Assembly (NCBI GenBank): GCA_005883295.1
Contig: VAWV01000153.1
Span: 1 to 17,637, forward strand
Direction: 5' to 3'
Length of the DNA: 17,637 nt
Origin: Actinomycetota bacterium
GTDB taxonomy: Bacteria > Actinomycetota > Thermoleophilia > Solirubrobacterales > Thermoleophilaceae
A program made the translations under genes and the position numbers. Below the pieces are notes generated by a model. It saw only the letters and a program-made list of their open reading frames with translations, had not been told where the DNA came from and made no database searches. This document shows, piece after piece, positions 1 to 7,271 of this stretch. Position 1 is the first letter of the stretch. Every line of letters starts with the position of its first letter.

Positions 1-533
1 CGGATCGCTGCGGCGTTTTGCAGGGCCTCAGCGGAGCGACCGGCGCGACGACGGCCATCGGATTGATCGACCACAAGCACGTCGACGGCCTGTACAGGGA
101 GCTGGACATGGCGGCGCGGTGCACGGTGCGCGCGGAGACTCGTCCGAGCGACCAGGTCGCTGCCTCGATCCGACTCTCGTACTCGCCGAAGACGAAGACG
201 ATTGTCGTGAGTGCGCTCAACCCCGTCTCCGACGTCCTCCTCTTGCTCCCCACCACCTGCCCGGGGCAAGGCGACAGCATCGACGGGCTCAACGACAACT
301 ACTTCACCCCGGGCTTCAGCTTCGCGACCGGCTACGGCCCCGATCGGTGGTTCACCTCGACGAAGGTCAGGATCCCCGCCAAGGCCTTCCACCACGCGAG
401 CCGGATCACCGTTCCGCTCGTGGACACGCCGGACGGCGCCCCGCCTGCGGACTGCGCAGTCCCGGATCCCGCTATCGCGCGGTGTAAGACTGGAGGCTCG
501 TGGCTCGGGGTGCTCACGTTCAAGGCGCCCTGA
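1..533 (+). CDS. Hypothetical secreted-like protein, 5' end outside window
   Basis: The frame is open from the left edge to a TGA at 531-533, so this is the C-terminal part of a gene whose start is probably upstream. The first in-frame start-like codon is a TTG at 18, which has no convincing ribosome binding site, so I do not treat it as the true start. The visible 170-odd residues contain alternating hydrophobic and polar stretches that look like beta strands. Four cysteines are seen in the mature-like region (one in RCTVRAE, one in TTCPGQGD, and two near the C-terminus in DCAVPDP and ARCKTGG), and there is no membrane segment. This suits an exported beta-rich protein. I do not recognise the family and assign no function. 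The protein ends in GGSWLGVLTFKAP. Confidence 0.6.
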   Translation, partial: DRCGVLQGLSGATGATTAIGLIDHKHVDGLYRELDMAARCTVRAETRPSDQVAASIRLSYSPKTKTIVVSALNPVSDVLLLLPTTCPGQGDSIDGLNDNYFTPGFSFATGYGPDRWFTSTKVRIPAKAFHHASRITVPLVDTPDGAPPADCAVPDPAIARCKTGGSWLGVLTFKAP

Positions 534-726
534 GAGCCGCGTTGCTCGCGGGCGGGGTGGCAGCCGTGCTACGACCCCGACAACTCGAGCAAGGGCACGC
601 ACGCGTATCCCTACGTGTCCGAGGTGTGGGCGTACGACGCCGATTCGCCGCCGCCGCGCGACGCCGTTAGCGGCCGCTTAGCATCGCGCGCGAAGCTCGG
701 GCGGACGTGGTCGACATTGGACATGT
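534..726 (+). pseudogene. Probable remnant of a secreted-protein gene
   Basis: After the preceding TGA the same frame stays open to a TAA at 724-726 but holds no start codon before its protein-like core. From about 558 it encodes a segment that looks like real protein, including CYDPDNSSKGTHAYPYVSEV followed by WAYDAD, rich in Tyr, Asp, Asn and His and unlike the Arg/Pro/Ala-rich noise of shadow frames here. From memory, similar GTHAYPYV-x-x-VWAYDA stretches occur inside larger secreted proteins of soil bacteria, but I could not search for this. After about residue 40 the frame degrades into Arg/Ala-rich sequence. I read it as an internal fragment left by deletion or degradation. It could instead be a chance frame. 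Confidence 0.35.
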
Positions 727-754
727 AATGGATGCCTCAGGTCGACCACGTCCG
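702..754. repeat. Perfect 14-bp inverted repeat
   Basis: CGGACGTGGTCGAC at 702-715 is repeated exactly in inverted orientation as GTCGACCACGTCCG at 741-754, with 25 nt between. It lies between the gene remnant and the UspA-like gene, about 38 nt upstream of that gene's Shine-Dalgarno sequence. It could be an operator for a dimeric regulator, a long-loop terminator, or a leader hairpin. Only weak T-enrichment follows it (AGTTTCGTT), so a classical intrinsic terminator is not well supported. Confidence 0.6.
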
Positions 755-802
755 GCGATGGAGTAGTTTCGTTCCTGGAAGCGTCTCGCTCGGAGGGCGG
801 AA

Positions 803-1207
803 ATGACCTGGAAGACATGCGTCCTCGTGGTCGCAAACCAGACGGCCGACTCGGATGAGCTCGTGAGCGCTCTCTCCGCCCGGAGCGAACGGGGACCGAC
901 GCAGTTCACGCTGCTCCTGCCGTCGCTGCTCGGCACCTCGCCGGGCCAATCGGAAGCACGCCTCGCGGAGGCGCTCGAGCGGCTACGGGCGGCCGGTCTC
1001 GAGATGGACGGCGAGGTCGGCGACTCGAACCCGCTCACCGCCGTGAAGGAGGCCTGGGATCCCGCGAAGTACGACGAGATCCTGGTCTCCACGCTCCCGA
1101 CGGGAACGTCGAAGTGGCTCCAGATCGACCTCCCCCACCGCGTCGAGCGGATCACGGGGATGCCGGTCCAGCACGTGGTCGGGACGCCGCGGTCCGCGGT
1201 CCGCTAG
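803..1207 (+). CDS. Small UspA-like (universal stress) domain protein
   Basis: 134 residues beginning MTWKTCVLVVANQTADSDEL. The pattern is a first beta strand (CVLVVANQT), a helix, a second strand (TQFTLLLPS), a long helix rich in Ala, Leu, Glu and Arg that could form a dimer surface, then VGDSNPLTAVKEA and a late strand DEILVSTLP, as in UspA alpha/beta folds. The closing GTSKWLQIDLPHRVERITGM resembles the C-terminal end of actinobacterial USP-like proteins, where the family binds nucleotide. The ATP-type G-2x-G-9x-G motif is not clear, so nucleotide binding is unproven. The start is supported by GGAGGG at 792-797, five bases before the ATG. The last 56 nt overlap the convergent glycosyltransferase gene. 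Exact stress role unknown. Confidence 0.65.
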   Translation: MTWKTCVLVVANQTADSDELVSALSARSERGPTQFTLLLPSLLGTSPGQSEARLAEALERLRAAGLEMDGEVGDSNPLTAVKEAWDPAKYDEILVSTLPTGTSKWLQIDLPHRVERITGMPVQHVVGTPRSAVR

Positions 1208-2393
1208 CACCTAACAGCCGCACCGCGAACCAGGCCAGCACCGCGAGCAGCGCCACCTCCCGCACGGCCCCGGCCGGGTTCAGCACCCCCGTTATGTAGT
1301 TGTGGTGCGCCGGCTGGCCGTGGACGGCGAACTGGTGGAACCCCACGTACGTGGTGAAGAGGTCGATCGCCGCGAACGCCGCCGCCAACCAGAGGGGGGC
1401 GCCAAGCAGCGCCAGCAGGGCCATCACCCACAGGCTGTACTGCGGGCTGTAGACCTTGTTCACGAAGAAGAACACGAGCAGCGCCGTGGCGAACGCGGGC
1501 AGGAGGACGGCGCGGGATCGCTCGCGCCCGAAGCGACGGGCGGCGATCACGAGCAGGGCGATCAGCGCGACGGCAAGGGCGATCCCGGACACGCGATTGA
1601 TGCCGGCGGTCCCGAGGCTCGATGGCCTTATGTAGTGGTAGATGCTGATCTCGGGCGGGCGCTTGAGGTTGAACTTGTAGAACCACGCCCAGCCCTTGCG
1701 AACGACAAGCCCGCTGCCGGCCCGCTCCTGGAGCGCCACCGGCAGGTTGATCGCGACCGTGACGAGGGCGAACGTGGCGGCACCCGCCGCGGCCGCGCGG
1801 ACGCGCCGTTCCATCACCGCCACGAGCAGCGCGAACGGCAGCAGCAGGATCGGAAACAGCTTCGCCGAGACCGCAACGGCGAGCAGCGCGCCGGCCCAGC
1901 CGTCGCGACCGCGCACGTAGAGGATGAGCGCCGCAACCGTTGGCAGGAGCGCCAGCAGGTCCCAGTTGATAGCCGAGTAGAGCACGATCGCGGGCGAGGC
2001 CGCCAGCAGCCACACGTTGGACCCCGGCACGCGCCGGACCAGCGCGATCGTCGCGGCACCCAGGCCTGCGAGCACCGCGGCGCTGGCCACGAAGTACGCC
2101 GTCACTCCACCCGCGAAGGCGCTCATGGCGTAGACGAACGCCCCGGTCACGACCGGGTACTCCAGCCTGTAGTCGAAGTACGGGATCGGGTGCCGCCACT
2201 GGCCGTCGCGGAAGAAGAGCGAGGCGATGTCGCTGTAGGCCGCCCAGCTCTGGTCGAACGGGTACTGGTTGAAGGCGATCTGGTGACGTGGGCCCGCGTA
2301 GTCGAACACCGGCAAGCGGAGCGCGATCCCGAGTCCCATCAGGGCGATGCCGACGACGACCGGGCCCGCCGGCGAGCGGATCAGTCGGGCCAT
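1152..2393 (-). CDS. GT87/DUF2029-like polyprenyl-P-sugar-dependent membrane glycosyltransferase
   Basis: 413 residues with roughly ten hydrophobic segments. It carries the GT87-like pattern of an acidic first periplasmic loop (YSDIASLFFRDGQW, residues 53-66, then YFDYRLEYP at 72-80), NWD at 143-145, SAKLFPILLLP at 176-186 and KVYSPQYSLWV at 313-323. Family members move mannose or related sugars from polyprenyl phosphate to glycans on the outer face of the membrane. I chose the ATG at 2393 because the upstream extension to 2528 is Arg/Ser/Cys-rich and overlaps the phosphoesterase gene. The start lies 13 nt downstream of that gene's stop, and this is the last gene of the minus-strand block. 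Its 3' end overlaps the convergent UspA-like gene by 56 nt. The sugar and acceptor are unknown. Confidence 0.8.
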   Translation of the reverse strand: MARLIRSPAGPVVVGIALMGLGIALRLPVFDYAGPRHQIAFNQYPFDQSWAAYSDIASLFFRDGQWRHPIPYFDYRLEYPVVTGAFVYAMSAFAGGVTAYFVASAAVLAGLGAATIALVRRVPGSNVWLLAASPAIVLYSAINWDLLALLPTVAALILYVRGRDGWAGALLAVAVSAKLFPILLLPFALLVAVMERRVRAAAAGAATFALVTVAINLPVALQERAGSGLVVRKGWAWFYKFNLKRPPEISIYHYIRPSSLGTAGINRVSGIALAVALIALLVIAARRFGRERSRAVLLPAFATALLVFFFVNKVYSPQYSLWVMALLALLGAPLWLAAAFAAIDLFTTYVGFHQFAVHGQPAHHNYITGVLNPAGAVREVALLAVLAWFAVRLLGASGPRTAASRPRAGPASP

Positions 2394-2406
2394 GGGACCG
2401 CCCAGA

Positions 2407-3831
2407 CTATGGCTGCGACGCCGGGCCCGGACGTGGGTGCGTGGGCAGGAGCAGCGGCGACCGTGGACGCTGCGAGAAGTTGAAGTCGCGCCGTAGATCG
2501 CCGACCTGGAGCACGGCCTCGCGCACATCGGGCCGCGGATCGGGCCGGCCGTCGGTGAGCGGATCGAGACGCTGCCCGCCGAGGAAGTCGTCCTCGATGA
2601 ACTTGGTGTAGGCGTCGAAGCTCAGGATCTGGTCGTCGATGAACCCCCGGCGGGCGTACGGGCTGATCACCAGGCCCGGCACCCGCAGTCCGAAGCCGTT
2701 CTCGTCGACGTTCGGCGGGCGGAGGTGGTCGTAGATACCGCCCCAGTCGTCCCAGGCGAGGAAGATCGCCGTGCTCGACCAGTTCGGGCTTCGCATGACT
2801 GAGTTGATCAGGTTCGTGACGTAGGCCTGGCCGGCGCTGATGCGGGCCGGCGGGTGCTCGCTCGCGCGCTGGCTCGGGACCACCCACGACACGGCGGGCA
2901 GGCGTCCGGCGCGCGCCGCCTTGTAGAAGCGCTTGACCGACTGGATGTTCTTCAGCTGGTGGTTCTTCCGGACGGTGTCGAACCACGGCAGCGGGTTCCA
3001 GATCCCGGGCGTCGTCGCCTTCTGGGCCCTGGCCGGGCAGATCGCCGCGCTGTCCTTCGCGCAGTCGGGCTCACCGCCCTTGGAGACGTAGTAGCCCCAG
3101 CTCACGCCGGCCCGGTGCAGCAGCCACGTGAGGTCCGTCCAGTCGTAGTGGGGCGGCTTCTTGGTCTCGCCGAAGTCCGGCGGACTCGGCGGTCCGTCCA
3201 GCGCGTTCACGCAGCTCATCGGGTCGCCCTTGCGTGAGCAGCGGGCGGACCACTCGGACACCATGAACAGGTGCTGGGGCAGGCTCCAGGACCGGTTCGC
3301 CTCGAACATCCGGTCCTGCAGCACGAAGTGGCGCGCGTAGCCCCAGTAGTTGGGGATCTCGCGCGCGTCGTGCCACCCCATCACGTCGATCGCCGAGCTC
3401 GGCGAGCACACGGGGTCGTTCGGGTTCCGACACCGGTGGGGCGAGTGCTCCGCCGCGCGGATGAATCCGTCCATGCGCCCGCCGTCTATGTCGATCCGCG
3501 CCTGCGTCTCGCCGTGCGGGCCGCCGCCGTGCCTGTCGCGTGGATCGTGGAAGGGCTGCCAGCAGATCCCGGTCCGCGGGTCCGGCACGCAGACGGTCGG
3601 CTCGCCGTGCCGCATCGGGATACCCCGCGCGCCCGGATAGGTCCCGAAGTAGCTGTCGAACGAGCGGTTCTCCTGCATGACGATCACCACGTGGCGGATC
3701 TTGTGGATCGGGTCTGGCCGTAGCCGGCCGGCGAGCGCCGAGCCCGATCGGGAGCCCTCGCCGGGGAGGACCAGCGCGGCGCCTACCGCGCATGCGAGGA
3801 GCGCCAGCGCGGCGGTCAGGCGGCGGCGCAC
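2407..3831 (-). CDS. Secreted phosphoesterase (phospholipase C / acid phosphatase AcpA family)
   Basis: 474 residues, GTG start. An N-terminal hydrophobic segment (residues 4-22, LTAALALLACAVGAALVL) after three arginines looks like a signal peptide. The hallmark of PF04185 phosphoesterases follows at 47-63: HVVIVMQENRSFDSYFG, whose Glu and Asn are metal or active-site ligands in the family. The late conserved block is also present: SEHPPARISAGQAYV, AWDDWGGIYDH and RVPGLVISPYARRGFID. Characterised relatives hydrolyse phospholipids or phosphate monoesters outside the cell. Which of these applies here cannot be told from sequence. The start is 3 nt after the stop of the upstream methyltransferase gene, so translation is probably coupled. 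Its place among glycosyltransferases suggests an envelope or phosphate-scavenging role (inference). Confidence 0.93.
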   Translation of the reverse strand: MRRRLTAALALLACAVGAALVLPGEGSRSGSALAGRLRPDPIHKIRHVVIVMQENRSFDSYFGTYPGARGIPMRHGEPTVCVPDPRTGICWQPFHDPRDRHGGGPHGETQARIDIDGGRMDGFIRAAEHSPHRCRNPNDPVCSPSSAIDVMGWHDAREIPNYWGYARHFVLQDRMFEANRSWSLPQHLFMVSEWSARCSRKGDPMSCVNALDGPPSPPDFGETKKPPHYDWTDLTWLLHRAGVSWGYYVSKGGEPDCAKDSAAICPARAQKATTPGIWNPLPWFDTVRKNHQLKNIQSVKRFYKAARAGRLPAVSWVVPSQRASEHPPARISAGQAYVTNLINSVMRSPNWSSTAIFLAWDDWGGIYDHLRPPNVDENGFGLRVPGLVISPYARRGFIDDQILSFDAYTKFIEDDFLGGQRLDPLTDGRPDPRPDVREAVLQVGDLRRDFNFSQRPRSPLLLPTHPRPGPASQP

Positions 3832-3834
3832 CGC

Positions 3835-4548
3835 TCAGCCCGCCCGGATTCGGAATGCGCGCCGGGGGGTCGCCGGGGCCGAGGACCGCGCCGCGCGCGC
3901 CGCGGCGTGCGGACGCACGAACACCGCGAGCAGCGAGAGGCCGGCGGGTAGTCGAATGCCGTGGCGGAGCAGCGCCGCCTCGATCCTGAGCGGGATCTCG
4001 AGGATCGGATCGAGCGAACGCGGCGTGAGGGCGAGCTCGGAGCGACGCTGCCGCTCGCCCTGGCCCTTGAACGCGATCCGCACCATCGCGGCGGGCAGCA
4101 GGAAGAAGGTGTTGAAGTGGCTGTGACGGACGGGCCGCCAGCCGGCCTCGGTCGCGGCGCTCACGAGTGTCCGCTTCACGTACCGGCGGTGGTGGCCGTT
4201 CACCACGTCGTGCTGGGACCAGAGCGCCGGGTACGCGGCGAGGCAGGTGACGAGCTCGAAGCTCGCCGCCGCGAAGGGCAGCTCCTCGACGCGCGCGCGT
4301 ACCACGCGCGGGTGGCCGGCCCGATGAGCCGCGGCCACACCCAGCGGGTGCGGCTCGACCCCGGTTGTGTCCCCGTACCGCGCCAGCTCGTCCAGCATCG
4401 CGCCGGAGCCGCAGCCCGCGTCGAGGATGCGGGTGGAGGGCGGCAGCCGCAGGGCTTCGAGCGTGTCGCAGACGATTCGCCGGCGGCCCCGGTACCACCA
4501 GTGCCGCTGGCTCTCGTCGAGCATCGCGCGGAACTCAGACTCTTCCAT
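3835..4548 (-). CDS. Class I SAM-dependent methyltransferase
   Basis: 237 residues beginning MEESEFRAMLDESQRHWWYR. SAM-binding motif I is ILDAGCGSGAML (41-52), the acidic residue closing strand 2 is in GVEPH (63-67), and ASFELVTCLAAYPALW (95-110) is the post-motif strand. The block WSQHDVVNGHHRRYVKRTL is characteristic of methyltransferases found in sugar and polyprenyl-glycan clusters. The ATG at 4548 is chosen over an in-frame start at 4614 because the family begins with this WWYRGRR segment and a purine-rich AAGGAAAGG stretch lies just upstream. It overlaps the end of the GT39 gene by 14 nt, and the phosphoesterase starts 3 nt after its stop. The likely substrate is a glycan or lipid intermediate of the same operon, but the substrate is not determined. 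Confidence 0.88.
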   Translation of the reverse strand: MEESEFRAMLDESQRHWWYRGRRRIVCDTLEALRLPPSTRILDAGCGSGAMLDELARYGDTTGVEPHPLGVAAAHRAGHPRVVRARVEELPFAAASFELVTCLAAYPALWSQHDVVNGHHRRYVKRTLVSAATEAGWRPVRHSHFNTFFLLPAAMVRIAFKGQGERQRRSELALTPRSLDPILEIPLRIEAALLRHGIRLPAGLSLLAVFVRPHAAARAARSSAPATPRRAFRIRAG

Positions 4549-6403
4549 GCCCCTTTCCTTGCCCGGAAGGCAGCAGTCGGAACACGAACCCGCTCGAGCC
4601 GAGGCCGGTCTCACGCGTCACGTCGACGCTGTGGGCGCGGATCCATCGCACCGCCGCGTGGCACTTGAACGACGGTCTCCTCGCGGTCCCGCAGCTCCCA
4701 CCGATCAGTGCGTAGCGCAGCTCGCCGCGGCGGACGGCCCGCCGGACCCTGGCCACGGACGTGATCGGCCGTCTTTCCACGCTCTCGAGGATCATCAGGG
4801 GGCGGGCGTCGCGGATTATCAGCGAAGCGGCCATCGAGTAGTCGGTCACGGCCGTCTCGTAGCGCGCGCCGCGGGTCCTCGGCGTGAGGTAGCGGGAGAG
4901 CGCGTTGACCTCCGCGGACGGCATGCCGCCCAGCTGCCCGCCGTCGCTGGCCTGCGCCCGCACCAGCTGGATCGAAGTCCTGGCGGGGACGATCAGCAGC
5001 GCCGCCGCCGCGAGGACCCCGACCCCGCCCACCGCGAGCGCGGGGCGGAGGCGCCGCGTGGAGGCCGGCAGGAGGAGCAGCACCGCTGCCGCGAGCCCGG
5101 CCGCGGCGACCGGGCCCAGGAAGGACGGCGTGATGAGCAGTTCGTAGGCGCAGCCGGCCGCGAGTACGGCCACCCCCAGGACGCGCACCAACGCCCGCCG
5201 GTCCACGAGCCGGGCGAGGGCGACGATCCCGATCCCGAGCACCGCGGCCATGGGCGGCGCCATCGCCTCGATATAGCGGGGATGGAGGATCCTCTGGGCA
5301 CTGAAGAGGACCGTGCCGATCACGAGCCAGGCGCCGAGCGCCGCGGCCAGTGCGAGCCGAAGTCGCGGCGGCTCGGTGGGGCCCGCGCGGCTCCACGGTC
5401 GGGTGAGGAGCGCAAGGCCGCCGAGCAGGCCCGCCGCGAGCAGCTCGATCCCCACCAGCCAGCCGAGGTTCCAGCCCTTGCGCGCGAGCAGCCGGGTCGG
5501 CCCCGGAGGGGTGGCGGGATTCTTCGGCACGGCGAACGGCTTGGAGACCCGCCGCGGGGGCGCGTTCGGGTGCGGATGCCGCGGGCCCTGTAGCCGCTGA
5601 ATCCCGTTGAAGTAGAAGATCGAGCTCCACACGCTCCCGTCCGTGGAGCCGATCGGGTAGGGCCGCTCCGACTTCGGAGCCAGCGAGACGGCGACCGGCC
5701 AGGCAAGCGCGACCACCACGAGCACCGCGCCGGCGGTCGCCAGCTGCCGGAGGCGGCGGGCGCGCGTGAGCGGCGCGGCGATCCAGTAGAGGAGCGCGAG
5801 CGCCGGGACCGCGATCAGGCCCTCGAACAGCTTCACCTCGAATGCGAACCCGCAGATCGCTCCGACCGCGAGCACGTAGCGCGTACGCCCGCTCTCCGCC
5901 GCCCGGATCGTGAACCAGACGGCCGCGACGCTCAGCGCCATGGCCAGCGAGTCCATCGTGTCGCTGCGGCCGGTCACGACCGAGATCGGGAGCACGGCCA
6001 GAGCGGCGGCGGCGGCCAGGCCGGCCGCCGTTCCGAACCCTCGCTTGACCACCGCGTAGAGAAGCGGGATCGCGGCGGTCGATGCGATGGCCTGGGGGGT
6101 CACGAGCGCGCGCGAGCTCCAGCCGAACAGCTTGACGCTCAGCACCTGGAGCCAGAGGTCCACCGGGGGCTTGTCGATCGCCACCGATCCGCCGGGCTCG
6201 TAGGCCGCGAAGAACAGGTTGTGGAGGGAGAGGCCCATGCTCCGGACCGCGGCGTCGTAGTAGGGGTTGCCGTGCGCGGCGCCGAGCGCCCAGAACCTGA
6301 GCACTGCGCCGGCGAGGGTGACGCCAGCCACGGCCGTCCACGGGGAGCGGAGCCGGGCTGGCAGGGCGACCGTCGCTCTCCGCGTTGCGGTTCTCGCCTC
6401 CAC
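4535..6403 (-). CDS. GT39-type membrane glycosyltransferase (ArnT/PMT, YkcA/B-like)
   Basis: 622 residues, GTG start 11 nt after the stop of the GT2 gene. After a first membrane segment (about 24-42) comes the family's outer loop, HGNPYYDAAVRSM (44-56), with an Asp at the position of the catalytic acid, then GGSVAIDKPPVDLWLQ (71-86), the DKPP signature. About ten more hydrophobic segments follow. The C-terminal soluble domain ends with GGSCGTARRPSFKCHAAVRW, two cysteines that could form a disulphide, as in the YkcA/B-like C-terminal domain. Family members transfer a sugar from polyprenyl phosphate to protein, lipid or glycan outside the membrane. The adjacent GT2 gene is the expected donor supplier. 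The specific sugar is unknown. Its 3' end overlaps the methyltransferase start by 14 nt. Confidence 0.9.
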   Translation of the reverse strand: MEARTATRRATVALPARLRSPWTAVAGVTLAGAVLRFWALGAAHGNPYYDAAVRSMGLSLHNLFFAAYEPGGSVAIDKPPVDLWLQVLSVKLFGWSSRALVTPQAIASTAAIPLLYAVVKRGFGTAAGLAAAAALAVLPISVVTGRSDTMDSLAMALSVAAVWFTIRAAESGRTRYVLAVGAICGFAFEVKLFEGLIAVPALALLYWIAAPLTRARRLRQLATAGAVLVVVALAWPVAVSLAPKSERPYPIGSTDGSVWSSIFYFNGIQRLQGPRHPHPNAPPRRVSKPFAVPKNPATPPGPTRLLARKGWNLGWLVGIELLAAGLLGGLALLTRPWSRAGPTEPPRLRLALAAALGAWLVIGTVLFSAQRILHPRYIEAMAPPMAAVLGIGIVALARLVDRRALVRVLGVAVLAAGCAYELLITPSFLGPVAAAGLAAAVLLLLPASTRRLRPALAVGGVGVLAAAALLIVPARTSIQLVRAQASDGGQLGGMPSAEVNALSRYLTPRTRGARYETAVTDYSMAASLIIRDARPLMILESVERRPITSVARVRRAVRRGELRYALIGGSCGTARRPSFKCHAAVRWIRAHSVDVTRETGLGSSGFVFRLLPSGQGKGHGRV

Positions 6404-6414
6404 CTGAGGGGTGC

Positions 6415-7170
6415 CTACTGCGGCGCCACCTTCAATGAACGGCCGACGACCACGAGCTCGCGCAGCGCACGCGCGATGACGCGCGTGCTGCCGCCGCTCT
6501 GCTCACCGGCAAGGCGGGGGAGATGGGTCACGTCGAGCTCGACCACGGCGGCGCCCGATGCCAGGGCGCGCGCGAGGAGCTCGGTGCTGACCATCGCTCC
6601 ATCGGCAGTGAGGTCGAGCTCCTGCACGAGCGAGCTCCGCATCAGCTTGAACGCGCAGTCTACGTCGCGTACGGGGAGGCGGAACAGAATCCGGACGAGC
6701 GCGTTCCACATGGCGGCCGCCGCGCGGCGGCCGAACGGGTCCGCGCGAGAGGCCCGCCGGCCCACCACCAGGTCCGCCTCTGCCGCCCGCCGGACGAACC
6801 CCTCGAGCTCCGAGAGGTCGAACTGGAGGTCGCCGTCGGTCAGCAGGATCCAGGGCATAGTCGCCGACCGGATCCCCGACCGCACGGCTGCGCCGTAGCC
6901 GCGGTTGCGCTCGTGCGTCACCACCCTGACCTCACCGGAGGCCCGCTCGAGCATTCCGGCGATCGCGCCCGTCCCGTCCGTGCTGCCGTCGTCGACGACG
7001 ACGATCTCGTAGTGAAGGGCGAACCGCTCGGCCGCGGAACGCGCGGCGGCCACCGCAGCCGCCACGTTGTCGCGCTCGTTGTGGCAGGGGATGACCACGC
7101 TCAGACCGGTGAGCCGAAGCTGCACCGCGCGGGGCGCCGCGACCGGTGGGGCATAAACAGCGGCTTCCAC
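6415..7170 (-). CDS. GT2 glycosyltransferase (polyprenyl-phosphate sugar synthase-like)
   Basis: 251 residues from a GTG at 7170. GT-A fold motifs are clear: LSVVIPCHNERDNV (23-36), EIVVVDDGSTDGT (55-67) and the metal-binding region LLTDGDLQFDL (109-119), the layout of dolichol/polyprenyl-phosphate mannose or glucose synthases. No C-terminal membrane segment is seen, so it would be a cytoplasmic, membrane-associated enzyme that loads a sugar from a nucleotide donor onto polyprenyl phosphate. The frame extends to a TTG at 7257 inside the hairpin element, which I reject. A GTG at 7125 (MQLRLTGLSVVI) is an equally plausible start, as neither has a strong ribosome binding site. It is followed after 11 nt by the GT39 gene, its probable partner. 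Confidence 0.9.
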   Translation of the reverse strand: MEAAVYAPPVAAPRAVQLRLTGLSVVIPCHNERDNVAAAVAAARSAAERFALHYEIVVVDDGSTDGTGAIAGMLERASGEVRVVTHERNRGYGAAVRSGIRSATMPWILLTDGDLQFDLSELEGFVRRAAEADLVVGRRASRADPFGRRAAAAMWNALVRILFRLPVRDVDCAFKLMRSSLVQELDLTADGAMVSTELLARALASGAAVVELDVTHLPRLAGEQSGGSTRVIARALRELVVVGRSLKVAPQ

Positions 7171-7237
7171 GCCGCAGATGGTTCCCGGTGCACGTATGCG
7201 CCATCTAAGGGCTAGGTAACGGCTCGCTAAGGCCAAA

Positions 7238-7271
7238 CCTGAGTCGCCCCCACTCAAGGGGTCTGACCCCT
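7238..7271. repeat. REP-like double hairpin with GGGGTC-N-GACCCC palindrome
   Basis: AGGGGTC (7257-7263) and GACCCCT (7265-7271) form a 7-bp palindrome around one central base. Directly beside it, TGAGT (7240-7244) pairs with ACTCA (7252-7256) around a 7-nt loop. The palindrome contains part of the MFS gene's stop codon (7270-7272), so the element sits at the junction between MFS and GT2 genes on the minus strand. It could be a terminator or processing hairpin dividing the block in two, or a dispersed REP-type element. Only one copy was found in this window. Confidence 0.5.

Noticed and set aside
1186..1199. CCGCGG direct/palindromic pair at the end of the UspA-like gene
   Set aside because: It lies in coding sequence of two overlapping genes and forms at best a 5-bp stem; not distinguishable from GC-rich background.
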